A program made the translations under genes and the position numbers. This document shows, in pieces, positions 11,575 to 23,560 of a stretch of 64,000 nucleotides of DNA. The stretch is taken from assembly GCA_011317545.1 (NCBI GenBank), contig WUJK01000011.1, positions 387,501 through 451,500 on the forward strand. The letters are read 5' to 3'. Position 1 is the stretch's first letter; every line of letters begins with the position of its first letter. The stretch is from Coniella vitis. Taxonomy: Eukaryota > Ascomycota > Sordariomycetes > Diaporthales > Schizoparmaceae. The notes below the pieces were generated by a model that was given only the letters and a program-made list of their open reading frames with translations, was not told the DNA's origin and did no database searches.

Positions 11575-12838
11575 ATGGATCCTGTTGTCGTCTTCAATTC
11601 GAATCTGAAGGGACAGCAGACGGCCGCGAGCATCGAAGGGCCCGCCCCAGTAGTCGTGGCGCAAGTGCTAGCTTTTCACAAGCGATTGCCCCAATATGCC
11701 GCCACGCCTCTCATCTCGCTGCCCGAGATAGCCAAGGAGCTGCAAATGGGTTGCGTCTTTGTAAAGGACGAGTCCAATCGCTTTGGTCTGCCGTCTTTCA
11801 AGATCCTAGGCGCTTCTTGGGCTGTTTTTCGCGCACTCGTCGACAGACTGGGTCTCGATGCCGCCGAATTTCTTAAAAAGGAGACTGGTACAGCATCATT
11901 ATGGTCAAATCTGGGAGCCAAGGCAAGAGAGAATGGGCTGAGTCTCATTGCATGTTCTGAAGGCAATTGGGGTCGTGCTGTTGCCCGCATGGCAAGCTAC
12001 CTTGACATACCTGCCACAATCCTCGTTCCAGCCTTGATGCCTGAGACAACGCGCAACTACATCCGATCAGAAGGCGTCCAGGTCGTTCAAGTTGACGGCA
12101 ACTATGACGATGGTGTTGGTGTTGCCCGGTTGGAAGCCGCCCACAATGACAAAGTCCTGTTGGTCATGGACACGGGCTGGGACGGTTACCATCAGATTCC
12201 CGAGGTACTTCCATTCCTTCCTTTCTTTTTTTCACCCTGCACTTGTCCTTTCCCAGATGATACTATACTACGAAGTAGTAGGCTAATTCCTTCCACAGTG
12301 GGTGGTTGAGGGATACAGCACGATGCTCAGCGAGGCTGATGCGCAAGTTCTTGAGCTCACAGGAGGCACCCCGGCGAGCCACGTCCTCATTCCCGTAGGT
12401 GTTGGCTCCATTGCACATGCCGTGACTCGCCACTACAAAGACGCAGCACGCGAAGCCACGTCAAGAGCTACCGTTTTTGCCGTTGAGCCCACCGCCGCCG
12501 CCTGCCTCAAAGCTTCTCTCCAAGCGGGCCAACGCACCACCGTGAGCACTGAGGACTCCATCATGTGCGGCATGAACTGTGGTACCGTGTCCTCTACCGC
12601 CTGGCAGACACTCCACGACGCGGTAGACGCAGACGTCTTGGTCACAGACTCTGAAGCACACGCAGCTGTGTGCGCTCTAGAAGATTTGCATGTCGAGGTG
12701 GGACCTTGCGGCGCTGCCACACTGGCGGCACTCAAGACCATTTTGCGCGTCGCCAAGGACGAAAGCGGGCTCGGGCCAGACTCGGTGGTAGTTCTGTTCT
12801 GCACTGAGGGAAAGAGGGAGTATGGTGTTCCCAGATGA
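11575..12838 (+). CDS. PLP-dependent diaminopropionate ammonia-lyase-like enzyme
   Basis: Exons 11575-12204 and 12299-12838 (phase 0, GTACTT...ACAG intron) give 389 aa, the usual length for this fold-type II PLP family. The N-terminal part has the substrate entry TPLISLPEIAKEL, then KDESNRFGLPSFKILG, where Lys76 is the expected Schiff-base lysine. A Ser/Gly/Asn loop (SEGNWGRAVARMA) follows, and a Gly-rich phosphate-binding loop (PVGVGS) lies near residue 241. WVVEGYSTM and the C-terminal FCTEG are also characteristic of diaminopropionate ammonia-lyases, which release ammonia from 2,3-diaminopropionate. A related threonine/serine dehydratase activity cannot be excluded. Key residues appear intact. 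It sits between the two paralogue pairs with no evident pathway partners. Confidence 0.85.
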
Positions 12839-13502
12839 ACAAGCTACATGCTTCTGTGGCTCAGCAAGAATAGAGACAATGTACATATGTAGCTTGAGGC
12901 AGCTAGATACTTTGAGATCGACATGTCCGAAGGTTGGTTTGCTTGTTGCACACATTCGCAAGTCTCGAACCTCGCGATGGGTCCCAAAGGTACCGGCACT
13001 CGGGTGTCCTGCAATCAAGGATAGCAGCCGCCCTACTGTTACTTGCCTCGTTCCTGTTGAATACTGTCAAGGGTGTTTCTTGTGATACCAATCGCCCCAG
13101 TACTTCGGTATCACTAGCAAATGTGGTAGGCACTACAACTACCTACGTGGGTAGCTCTCAAGCAGAAGTCGCTGCCTTCCTTGTGTGATGTATTCACTGA
13201 TGGCTGCAGTCGCCAGGATTCCTACGGTACGGCGGGCTCCTTCCCTTACGTTGATGGGGCCAGGCTGCTGCGTTTACCAGCTAGGACGATATCTGCCCAC
13301 TCATGCGCCCCGCCTCTCCTCCGCCTTTTCTTCCCTTTCTCTCCTCTTCCTCAATGCGAACACTGTGTTGGTGAAACGGATATTGAGTCCGATTAGTGAT
13401 TATAATACCATTATTTTCATTCTCGATTTTCCGTTTTCCCCTCATCGACACAACGAGAGTTTCCGGCCCGTGCACTGGCAGACCATTCCAGGAAGTGTCA
13501 AT
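12839..13502. other. Intergenic, promoter side of the DHFC gene
   Basis: No gene supported. The 200 bases before 13503 are pyrimidine-rich with an AT-rich patch near 13400-13430, as expected of a fungal 5' region. Confidence 0.45.
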
Positions 13503-15074
13503 ATGGACAGCGGCTGGTTCTATACCGTGGGCCTCTTCATCTACTGGTTCCTGTCGGCGGTGTTCGTTGGGTACGAATTCGGACGTGAGTATCAGCTGCC
13601 CTTCGTCGGATTCCATTGCCCGCTTCTCCCTCCAGTCTTCCAGTGCTCGCACCGCCTACAGCACATGGCACGCTCGCAAATGGCTTGTTTGTCTCTGCGG
13701 CTTCCATGACACGCTGATGGTTTGCTTGCCCCCGTTTCCACCACCACTAGTCTTTGTCGCCACGCAGCTAAGCCTGGTGTGCTGACCTGTGCAAACAGAC
13801 CAAGCCCTCTGGGTGTCTGGGACCTTTGATGACGGTTTCTGGCCCATTGACTCTCGGAAGAAGGTGGCAGCGGCAGCCGTCTGGGTCGTGGGCATTTGCC
13901 TGCGATTCTGCTGGACGGTCTCGTGGCTTCTGGCTTTCTGGGCAACGCGGAAACTAAAGTCAAAGGTCTTGGGGAGGCGAGAAGTGATGCAGTCGGACGT
14001 TCACTTCTCAACGGGTATACGGCGAGCTGGTGGCAGCTCACGCGCGATCAGTGGTCGGGCAAGGTTTTGCGGGCACCGGAGCGGCCGCTCCTGTTCGGTG
14101 GATGCTGCAAGCTCGCTCGCGGACCGAGTCTACCACTGTTCATACCTCGCGTCGATGCTCACCAGCGATCCAGAGAGAGCTCAGCAGGCCCATGTTGCAA
14201 AATATGATCACTTTTGCTCATGTATGTCTTTCCCATCCCCCATCTTCCATCTTCGCCAAGGTGCAGGCAGGCAGCAGCTGACCTTTGCGTTACAGGGTTA
14301 CGGGTGATCGTGTGCCTGGGCACGGAGAAGCCCTACCTGCTGAGCATATTCTACCTCGTATTGGACGCCGCTTTTGTGTGTGGTTGCTCTGTCGCGGCTT
14401 GGTCGTTGCGTGGCCAAGAGGATGTAGTGTTTTTCCAAGGCCCCGCCACACTGATGGCTCTGGTCATCGTGCTGTGGTTGGGAGGCTATAACCTACAGTT
14501 CAAGGTCCGCGACCTCGCCATCAACAACCACACCTTACCGGAGATCGACATGATCAAGGATGGCAAGCTTTGGTTTGCCATCCAAATTCCTCACTCGGAG
14601 TCGTACATCTATCGACGGCACCCTGCAGACCGTAACCCATGGGACCTCGGATGGCGGCGCAACCTCTACCAGGTCTTTGGAGGCTGGGATTGCTTACTGC
14701 CGTGGCGGCAGTCGCCCGGATGCGCCGGTCACGGTCTTGGGGGTACCAGCGACTTTGAGATGAACGAGGAATTCCGTCAATGGGTGGAGGAGAAGCGACA
14801 CGAGTTTGTGCCAGAGATCCCGCGGGCTCGATCGCGTGCATCAGACTCGTCGTCGCTGGATAGCGAAGTACCGCTGGACCTTCGCCATGAGGATGGCTGG
14901 GAAGATGTGCCGCTGGAACGTCTTCTGGAAGGGGGGCACTTGAAGAGCCTGGCGACTGCTGCTGGACGTCTGCCGGCTCTGCCCCCTTCGCCTCCTCCAT
15001 CCCCTCCACCTCGATCTTCGGGACCCCCCTCCCCAATTGGATCCTCTCTTCCCTCTTCTCCTCTGGGAGACTAG
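13503..15074 (+). CDS. Divergent DHHC-palmitoyltransferase-like membrane protein, DHFC copy
   Basis: Exons 13503-13584, 13799-14221 and 14296-15074 encode about 427 aa. The last two introns match the paralogue at 5570-7179 in position and phase, and splicing again restores the Trp after the motif (YDHFCSW). The N-terminal exon is one TM segment (MDSGWFYTVGLFIYWFLSAV). A second TM segment, the degenerate Cys/His region (YHCS... then KYDHFC), two to three TM segments and ADRNPWDLGWRRNLYQVFGGW follow. Compared with the DHYC copy, the cysteine before the final histidine cluster is lost (RAQQAH instead of KACRVH) and the motif reads DHFC, so zinc binding and acyl transfer may be impaired. The C-terminus is Pro/Ser-rich low complexity. 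It is transcribed convergently to nothing nearby; a 3 kb gap follows. Confidence 0.75.
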
Positions 15075-15088
15075 GGTGTGTTCGCTCA

Positions 15089-15258
15089 TCCCTTTATTCC
15101 GCGAGAGGCCCAGGCGAGATGGCACCTGCATCTCTGCCGGCCAAAGCACCGGAAAGGGAGGAAGGCAATGCTTTCTGCACCTCCACGTGGTGCCTTCCGG
15201 GACCTTCTGTGTTGACGACTACACCATTGAACCAGCACAGATGCCAAGTCAGAAGCAA
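15089..15258 (+). repeat. Tripartite conserved non-coding block, copy 2
   Basis: Inverted partner of 5296-5436. It begins 14 bases after the stop of the DHFC gene, so it probably lies in the 3'UTR. Sub-blocks are 15089-15104, 15144-15209 and 15236-15258. The conserved ATG frame of the middle block ends after 15 codons here. Confidence 0.8.
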
Positions 15259-18210
15259 TTTGTTGCAATTCATTCGCTCTTGCAACTTCCCAGCCATCAG
15301 ATCAGGTTCGACGCCCGCTCTATGCAGTCGAGACCTTCCTGAATCAGCCGAATCACGAACCTCATCAGATTCGTGTGGCTCACTACATGAAACCACCGAG
15401 CATGATCTCTTTTTTTTTTTTTTTTTTTTGCTCGCTAGTTTCTCTGTCTTTAAGTCTTCATATTACTCGAGATCGGTCCGATGCCTAGCACGGCCGAGAG
15501 TCACTTAAAGTTCATCGTCAACTGGCCAATGAAACCTTTTCATGGCCTCAACTTTCGACCTTTGCAAACAGTCTGTTTTTGCATTCTCTGGAGCTCATCT
15601 GGACGCTCTAGCGGGGGCTGCATCGAGGAATAATGTCCTCAAGCTACGCAAACGGTCTCATCCAGCACAAGTCGAATTGTTCAACCCTCGAAATCATCCA
15701 AACTACTTGACACCCGCTTGCTCTCGTAAGACGCAGCTCAATTTTCTTGTCAGTGACACACAGTCGAGTCACCTCAGTACAGCCCAGCATGATCAATTCC
15801 ACTTCGAAACATCACTCAAGATCATGGGCTTGTTCCAGCCAGCAGGGCCTGGGTAGTGGAGCAGCTTCAAATGGAAACAAAACACAAATATTCACCATGA
15901 CGTTTCTGCTTCATCGGGACGATTCAACCGTTCTTTTGGTTCCCATCACGTCAATTCCCACGCTCGCAACCACGCTTGCATTCGTCGTTCGTTGCAAGTC
16001 CTCTAATCAATTTCGGCGAAGCAATCGTGCTGTTGAGAGCCACTGCTACTGCAGCTTTTCAACATAGCCCATTGGCTCTTGAGCTTGCGACTCCTGTCCA
16101 CCTTGCCAAAGACAACAGTCATCTTCCCTTCCTACAAGGATGCGCTCTAGCCTTTTTAGTGAGTTCAAATCTCAAGCAACCCGCTGTTCAGTCGAAATTG
16201 TAACTAAAGTGCCTTTCAGATCGACACGCATGCGGAGCTCTCCTCTCTCACCGCGACTGTTCAAGCTGCAACCGTCTACAGCCGCGCAACTTTGCCTACA
16301 GTCGCACCAACTCTGCGCAGACATACTTCCTACAACACATGCAACTAGCCCAGCCAGCACGAGTGTGAGTTCTCAAATCTCGACACCAATCAGTGCTCAC
16401 ACATTAATCTTCTGACACTCTGCCCCGGCAAGATCAACATCAAGATCAATGATTGCTCCTGTGTTGCTTCTTCTGGTCGTGAATCTGACGAATTCAAATG
16501 TGAGCCGCTTTTCCTCCCGTTTGATTGCCCTCGTCAGGCTTTCAACGGCTGATATCTTGGTTGTTTGCAGCAGTGATCGTCAAGCGTACAATCCTGCTCC
16601 AGGATTCTAACACCTATTCGAAAACGCATTCCGAAAACGTATCCCATTTCGAGTTCATTTCTACGCGGCTCTTCACATCCCAGCTTCTGCACAATCTGTG
16701 AGACACAAGCGCTCATCTCCAACGTCGCGGCCAGATTGAGAGAGCGATTGTTGGAGGATGTGGTTAAAGACTGTTTGTAATCTGCATGTCAACCACCACA
16801 GCCACCTCATTTCGCACTGGACTAGCCATGATGGATGACTGTCAGCAGTTCTTGTGGATCGTTCGCCGTAGCTCTCTGATCTTCATCCATTGAAAACGGA
16901 AACACGTGGTCGGTGCATGCAAAACCACATTCGAATCACTCTAGTCGGCGGCACCCCCAACCGCGGTCTCCTCGGACACCACCAAGGGGTGCTTGACCAC
17001 ATGGCAATACCGACAGATTGTCAGTTTGAAGGGACGCGGACATCGTGCTCCGGGGTATGTTTTGCGCTCTTTCTAACCCACAGTTAAAGTTGCTACTCGA
17101 TCATGCAACGGCAGCTGACGGGTTGCCTTTTGACTCTCACCTGGTCTAGTCTTGGCTCTACGTTGATTTCAAAGCTTGGCCTTGGGCCTTCGATATCGTT
17201 TACACAGTACCAAGCGTACCACAGTAGTCTGGTTCATGCAAATTTTGGGGCACAACTCTAGCATTGCATCGCGCCAAGAGGCTGTCAGGTGAAGACTTGA
17301 GATTTTCACTGTTTCGCGTTTCGATGCAAGAAGGTCATGGGGTCCCCGCTCGCTCAGTGGACTGGCGTGTCGAGGAATCTGTCAGCGGTAAGCTTTCCTG
17401 TGCATCTACATGTGAAGAAGTTGACCAAGATCGTTGACATTCGATGAGGGCAGGAAAGGGCCAATAGTGTGGGGTAGAAAAGATTTGAGTCTAAAATTCT
17501 GTCTGTCGGTTGTGTGGATCTGACTTCCAAATGGTTGTACAGGTCAGCCTGCTCTTGAGGATGTAACAGACGAGATATTTGACGGAGGAACAAGCAAGCA
17601 ATTCTGCATGGAGGTATATAGTCATGGTAGAACTACCAGCCAATTGCTTGAATGCAACAGAATTAGCAGAGTCTAAGCAATTGTTCACTCCATTTCTTGA
17701 CCCAGAAGCTGAAAATCTTGTGCTTTTGTGTATTATATACAACATTCTTAGCTGTGGCCTAGTTAAAGCTCGGTGCTGTATCTCCCAGCCTTGCAGAATT
17801 CTCCTCAAAGTGGTAGTAATATGCTTCATTCAAGACTTTGCCAACCTCAGCCTTGTAATCGGGCAGTATTTACGTTTCCTGTACAGTGTTCCAAGGCTCT
17901 ACCATGGCGCTGAACAATACAGTCGTGGACCTACTGAAGTTATCCTGGGACGCAGGACCAAGGCTGGTCTGGGAATTGGAATCAACGACTTTCAACTTTT
18001 TGGTGGTGCAAGCAAAGACAGATAAACTGAGCCCAAGTACAACAAAAGACCCAGGAGATGGATGGCTTCCCAAATCGGCCTCCAACACCAACACGCTATA
18101 AAAATCACACTGCGAAAATGGCGACAACGGAAACATCGACACTTTCCAAAAATCCGCCCACCGAAATGTGACCACGATTGTACAGTTATACACTTTGTCC
18201 CCGCTCAAGC
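15259..18210. other. Gene-poor 3 kb stretch
   Basis: A T-run at about 15409-15429, then about 2.5 kb of mixed composition with many short frames. The longest (17579-18025 plus) has no recognisable motif and no splice support, so no gene is called. This is not RIP-like: CA and TG are abundant. Confidence 0.45.
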
Positions 18211-21200
18211 TCAAACCGACGATTTCTCCTCCAGACTCTCCGTCTGATTCCACGAGCTCGTCCCTTTAACCGCACCGCCATTGTCGGTTTCGAGGCCGGT
18301 GGTGACGGCGGCACCGTGGGTTCGTTCCCGGCCCAGCGCATCGTGGGTGCGGTCCCACTCGGGGAGCTCGGCCAGAGGGACCTTGACGAGGGTGTGGCTG
18401 GTGGCGCCGTCTTCGAGGGTGAGCATTTGTTGGCGGATGCGGTATTTGCCGATGCGGGGGATGGCCCAGATCCACTGTGGGAGACGGAGTTAGCGATGTT
18501 GTCTGGCTGGCTGTGTGTGTGTGTGTGTGGATATTGAGATGGGGGAGAGAGGAAGGTGAGTGTTTTAGGAGATTTTGAAACTTACAGCCCAGTAGTACAC
18601 GCCACAGCCAATGATACTGTTGTTTGTTTTTTGCACAAAAGAGTCAGTTTTTCCGTTGCAAAAGAAACATTCTTGTCTTCTTAGACAACAGGAGGGGGGG
18701 GGGCTGAGAACTTACATTCCAATACCAGTAACGATATACGTCGCATACCAGAACGACACGTCGCCGGCATAGGGCCCGCCCGTGGGAGGGTACCACGGCA
18801 TGACGAGCTGGTAGATGGCGATGAGGATGGTGAAGATGACGGCGGCGTCCCAGGAGCGGAAGACGGGGCGGGGCAGGCTGAGGCGGCTGCGGCGCCAGCG
18901 GACAATGTACAGGCCGACGGCGAGGAGGAGGCTGAAGAAGGCGGATGGGTAGACTTGGAGGTCGGTGACTGGTAGTAGCAACAAAGGGAAAAAGACAGCC
19001 GGGGTTAGTTTTTCCTTTATGGCTCCAAGGTTGATGGGAAGAGAAGAAGAAGGAAAAAAAAAAAAAAAAATTCCTGGGGAAAACATACTGAATTCAAAAG
19101 CATCGCCGGCGGGGGGAGCGAGGATCATGATGATTGTCAGGGCCCATTTGACAAAGTAGGGGCCGAGAGGCGTGCCCAGAGGCTTGGTGGAGATCCAGAA
19201 TCGGGGGAAAGGCAGGACACCTTGTCTGTTTTTTTTGGAAAGGTATTAGCATTCTGTGCCCAGTTCAGGTACTCTTTTTTCTTCTTTTTTTTTTTTTCCC
19301 AATGACGCGTGACCAGAGCCATTATGGACCCAAAAGGGGAAAGGCAAGATGTCCAGAGATGGAAAGCATGGGCAGCAAACGTACCTTCCACATTCTCTGA
19401 GCACACGTGACTGGCCAATCAGCACGGCGACCAGATTACCAAACGAGCTGAGGGCAATCAGGAAGTCGAGGCCGCGGACGCCACGGGATGAGCCAAAGAC
19501 GTTTGTGAAGAAGAGAGAGGCCGCGATTTGCTCGGCTGCAATGAGCTGTTCGCGAGGGACTGACGAAGAAGAAAGTTTGTTAGCTACATCGTGGGAAAAC
19601 ATCCAACGTCTCAAAGTCCAATGGCGGGGTCTCGATAAGTCGACTTACCAGCAGCAAAGTAGGCAATGTTGGCGAGGATATACAGAATCGTGACGATAAC
19701 CAGGGAGATGGTGCCATTCCTGCGGATTTGCTTGATGGGGTTCTGTGGCAATAACAGATGTCAGCACATTTTACTTGTGGTTTCACTGCATATTTGTTTT
19801 TGTTTTTTTATCTTGATCCAAAGGCGCTGCTGTCTCCCACTTTGCAACCAAAGCATTGCCCCAGAGAGAGAGAGAGAGAGAGACGAGTAGGGCTCAGGGT
19901 AGCCTACCTTGACCTCGTTGACGACATTAAACGCATTGGTGTATCCCGAGTACGAAAAGGCAATCTTGTACAGCGCATTCGTCAGGCCGTATGCCGTGGG
20001 GTTGCCCTGGTTGAACGAGTCGCGGAAGTTGTACGTAGGGTCGGCGACCTTGGTGTGGCCGCCCAGCACGACGAGGCCCGTGATGCTGATGAAGACGAGG
20101 GTGAGGACTTTGATGACGGCAATGGCGTTGGAGAGGGCATAGGAGACCCTCGTGTTGAGGGCCACGACTGTATAAGCAGAAAAGAAAGAAGGTCAGATGA
20201 TGAGAATCAAGATTCCCGCCCGAGTGTGAAGGATTGCTTGCTTGCTGCTGGGTCGGCTCTCCAAACTTGCAGAGAGGCTGGGCCAGGAGGAAAACACACT
20301 CACATAGAAAGGCGACGGTATATCCAGCAATGGCCACGCCTTTCAGCTGCCAGTCTGTGTAGCTGCTGCCGGCGCAGGCAAAGAGATACTCAGCCATGAC
20401 TGTAAAGCAAACAAAGCATGTTAGCCCACAAACACACCATGTTCCCCCAAAACTGCGCGCGCCCGAGTCGGTTTGCTGGACCGTTGGATCGATCAATCCA
20501 CTCACCAATGGCATTGCCCGAAGAGAAACTCAGAATGACAGTCTGAAAGGCAAACGCGATGGGAAACAGCCACTTTGGTCGCGGGAATGCCTGTTCGAGA
20601 TATACAACTTCGCCTCCGCTGCGGTTGGAAAAATACGCCGCAAATTCGAGGTAGACAGCAAAGGAAGCGGCCGACATGATGAAGCCAATCACCCAGAAAA
20701 TCAGGGCGAGACCGGTGCTGGCCGTGTCGGAGAGAATCGTCGAGGCTGGAGGACAGAGGCGAAGAAAGAAGGGGTTAGTATCGATCTACCAGAGTCGTGA
20801 CAAAAATTATGATAATGATTTCCTATGGGTGAAGATACTTACGAGTTGAGTAGATACCTAAAGCAAGCGGGCAGTTTCTCGTTAGTCTTTGGTACAATGT
20901 GATGTGCATCGTGATAGTTTCGTACCGGTTCCCACCATCATGGAAACATTAATGGCAATGATGGTTACTATTGAAACTTGTCAGTGCCCTCTTCACACAC
21001 ACACACGAGTCCCCCCCCCCCTGGATTCATCCAAGACTTACTGGAGCCGACGCCATAACCCAACGGAGACTTGACCTCGACAGGAGCGCCCGACGCCTCC
21101 TGATAGGTCGGGCCAGAGTTGTTGCCCGCCTTTTCCACGACATAATTCAGGGTGCCGTCTGTGACCACAGACTGGTCATCGCCGACCACACTGCCGTCGT

Positions 21201-21249
21201 CTGCGCCGCCGCCGCCGCCCCGGCCAAAGGGCCTCCGCCAGAAGGACAT
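18211..21249 (-). CDS. MUP1-type amino-acid (methionine) permease, 12 exons
   Basis: APC-superfamily plasma-membrane transporter of the fungal LAT/MUP1 branch, about 604 aa with 12 TM segments. Exons on the minus strand: 21249-21042, 20967-20926, 20857-20843, 20745-20506, 20399-20304, 20167-19908, 19742-19649, 19559-19385, 19225-19089, 18968-18716, 18616-18586, 18474-18211; all joins keep frame and the sum is 605 codons. TM1 carries the substrate-binding MMVGTGIYSTPSTIL, where GIYST comes from a 15-nt micro-exon. SGGEVVYLEQAFPRPKWLFP in TM3 and the following loop is typical of MUP1-like carriers. The N-terminus is Gly/Asp-rich and the C-terminus hydrophilic, where fungal permeases receive regulatory ubiquitin. 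Methionine as substrate is inferred from family resemblance; cystine or other neutral amino acids are possible. Confidence 0.9.
19864..19882. repeat. (GA)n microsatellite in permease intron
   Basis: Uninterrupted GA dinucleotides within the intron between exons 6 and 7 of the permease gene. Confidence 0.8.
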
Positions 21250-23560
21250 TGTGGTTGGTCGGTGAGAGGATGTCCTTTGTTGTGCTGAGAGAAAAGATCC
21301 TATGGTCCAGAGCTCGGGAATATTTCGAATCTGCGGGCACAAGACTCGAGCGGCAGGTCGACCTCGCAGGTGTTTGAATCTAGATGTCCGGGTTGTGAAC
21401 GTCTAGCCAGCAAGGGATCGGGCGCTCTCAGGACGAGGCACGAGTCGGAAGTTATATTGCATCCGAGGCAAAAACAAAAGACCAGGGCCATCACTTGATA
21501 ATAATAATGATAACAATAATAATAATCCTACTCCCCAAGATCCAAGAGAGAGACCACCAAAACTCCAGGACAGGTTCTCCACCTGCTGCGATGACGATAT
21601 CTCTGGATGCAATGGCACGTCGTCCAACCACACGGCCTAGATTTTTGGAGCAATCCAGCTTTGCTGGTCGAGTCGGGTACCCATGTTCTTTACTACTGCT
21701 GTTACTACTACACTCTTTGTATATGAGGTTGCAGCTCTTGGGTGGCGCTTTGGCGGATGAACAAGACGACACCCACACGGTTGGATAGGCGAGGACTAGC
21801 CGGTTCCGAGGTGGAGAGGTATTAGCAAACAGCCAGATCCATCGAGCATCACCTGCGTACTATGTATACATAGTACTACATAGTACTCGCCAATATACAT
21901 AGATAGCAATGGCCGCAATGGAATGCAGGCACTGGGGCCGATAGCGGTGTTGCAACATTGTTTTTTTTTATCTTTTGGGGCGTGTTTTCTGTTTATACAT
22001 ACCATACATATACATAGTCGTACATCTTTTGCCGGCACAGCCGTAGTGCATACAGCCAGACAACCCAACCGCGTGTGTGTTTGGGTCATCGTGGGGGATG
22101 ATAACGCAATACAGAGCGTTGCTGATGCTACATAGTAGTGTAGTAACGCAAGGTCCTAAGTGGATGCCGTCCGAGAAATCAAACAGGGGGGAGGGGGGAG
22201 CCAATTTTTTGCTCATGTACTTGTTTTCCTTTTTTTTGCATCATTGGCTCTGACATTTCTTTTTTGTTTTCGTTTTTGGTCGCTTTGTTATGCGTGTATC
22301 TTGTCTCTGTTGTGTGTCTATCCCAAGTACGTACTTTGGTCCGATGGCGGGTTGGGTTTTAGACTTTGGGCTAGGTTCGCAAAGTATTTACATACTGCAC
22401 ATGTCCAAGCCGACATACTCGGAGTGGCTTGAATCCAAATCTTCCCAATGGGACAGGTTTGAGGGGGTGTGCGTGTGTGGGAGAGAAATGATAACTGCGC
22501 AAGGCTGAATGGCGACATTGGCCCGTCGTCTTATCATTGTCTTTGCTTTTTGCGTCGCCTGCTCCTCCTCCTCCTCCTCGCCGTGAAGCCGTCTGTCTCT
22601 TTATCTTACAAGCCCACATTATGCGGGGAAAGGGCAGAGGCACGTTGGAGCGAGGAATACTACATTCTTTACAATATGGGGGGTTATTTTCGATCATCCA
22701 AGGCCCTCGGTTCGTAAGCTGCGGGTATTGTGGCCCTTTTTTTTCTCTCTCTTTTTCCTTTTCCCTTTCTTTGGGGGTTGGTTGGTTGGTTGGTATACCG
22801 TCTCATCGTTGTGTATTCTTCGCACCTTACCCTCAACGCGCTGGCGACAGGCGATGAGCGCAAAAACACACGTTTGATGGGACAGTCCCAAACACTTTAC
22901 ACGTGATATACCTGGTCTGCCCGGGCCTGGCCCTGCCGCTTCCCTGGGGAGGGGGGGCGGCGCGCAAGGAGCATGGGCCAATGCTGGCGAAATCCTATGG
23001 ATGGGCCCATCGACGAGGGCGGTGTTGTAATACCTGCATATGCCATCTTTTTTTGCCCGAGAACGCACCTGGCGAGGGCAGGACAGGGCAGGGCAGGCGC
23101 AGATTGGGCAAGGAATACTCCGAGGAAAACACCTAGAGATTCCGACCCGCCGGGAGCGAGAGGTCGTCGGTATCCCAGGCTCGATCTGGAAGCTTTTCCC
23201 GGTTGCCGAGGGATACAGAAAGGGTTCCACGCTATGGTCAGGTTTGGAGATCTATCGCCTGCATGTTCTTGTATCGATACAGAAAGATATTGTGGCGTAC
23301 TGTATGCTGGTTCGCGGTTGGACCCCCCCCCCCCAAAGGAAATAATCTGAAATGTCGCAACCAGTGAGTGACCTTGAATCTCAGCACCAACTCCTTGCCC
23401 CCGAGAAAATACGTAAATGATAATCATAAAACCACCGGGTCAGCTTTGCCCTGTCAAACCCACGCTGAATCGGACAGAGACAACTCCATGTACCCAGTCA
23501 TGTGCGCCCAAGAATAGAGCACCGTAAACTCGCCTCGATACACTTTGTCCCCTTCTTCGT
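21250..23560. other. Intergenic, promoter region of the permease
   Basis: No gene supported. It contains AT-rich trinucleotide runs (ATAATAATA near 21500), a 20-base perfect palindrome at 21857-21876, and C/G homopolymers (around 22187-22198, 22950 and 23324-23335). Short frames on both strands are shadows. Confidence 0.45.
21857..21876. promoter_or_regulatory. Perfect 20-bp palindrome upstream of permease
   Basis: GTACTATGTATACATAGTAC is self-complementary over its full length and is followed at once by another TACATAGTAC half. It lies about 600 bases upstream of the permease start. It could be a dimeric factor site or a cruciform-prone repeat; there is no direct evidence of function. Confidence 0.35.

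Noticed and set aside
17579..18025. 148-codon plus frame
   Set aside because: No motif, no paralogue, no splice support; the surrounding 3 kb lacks gene signals.
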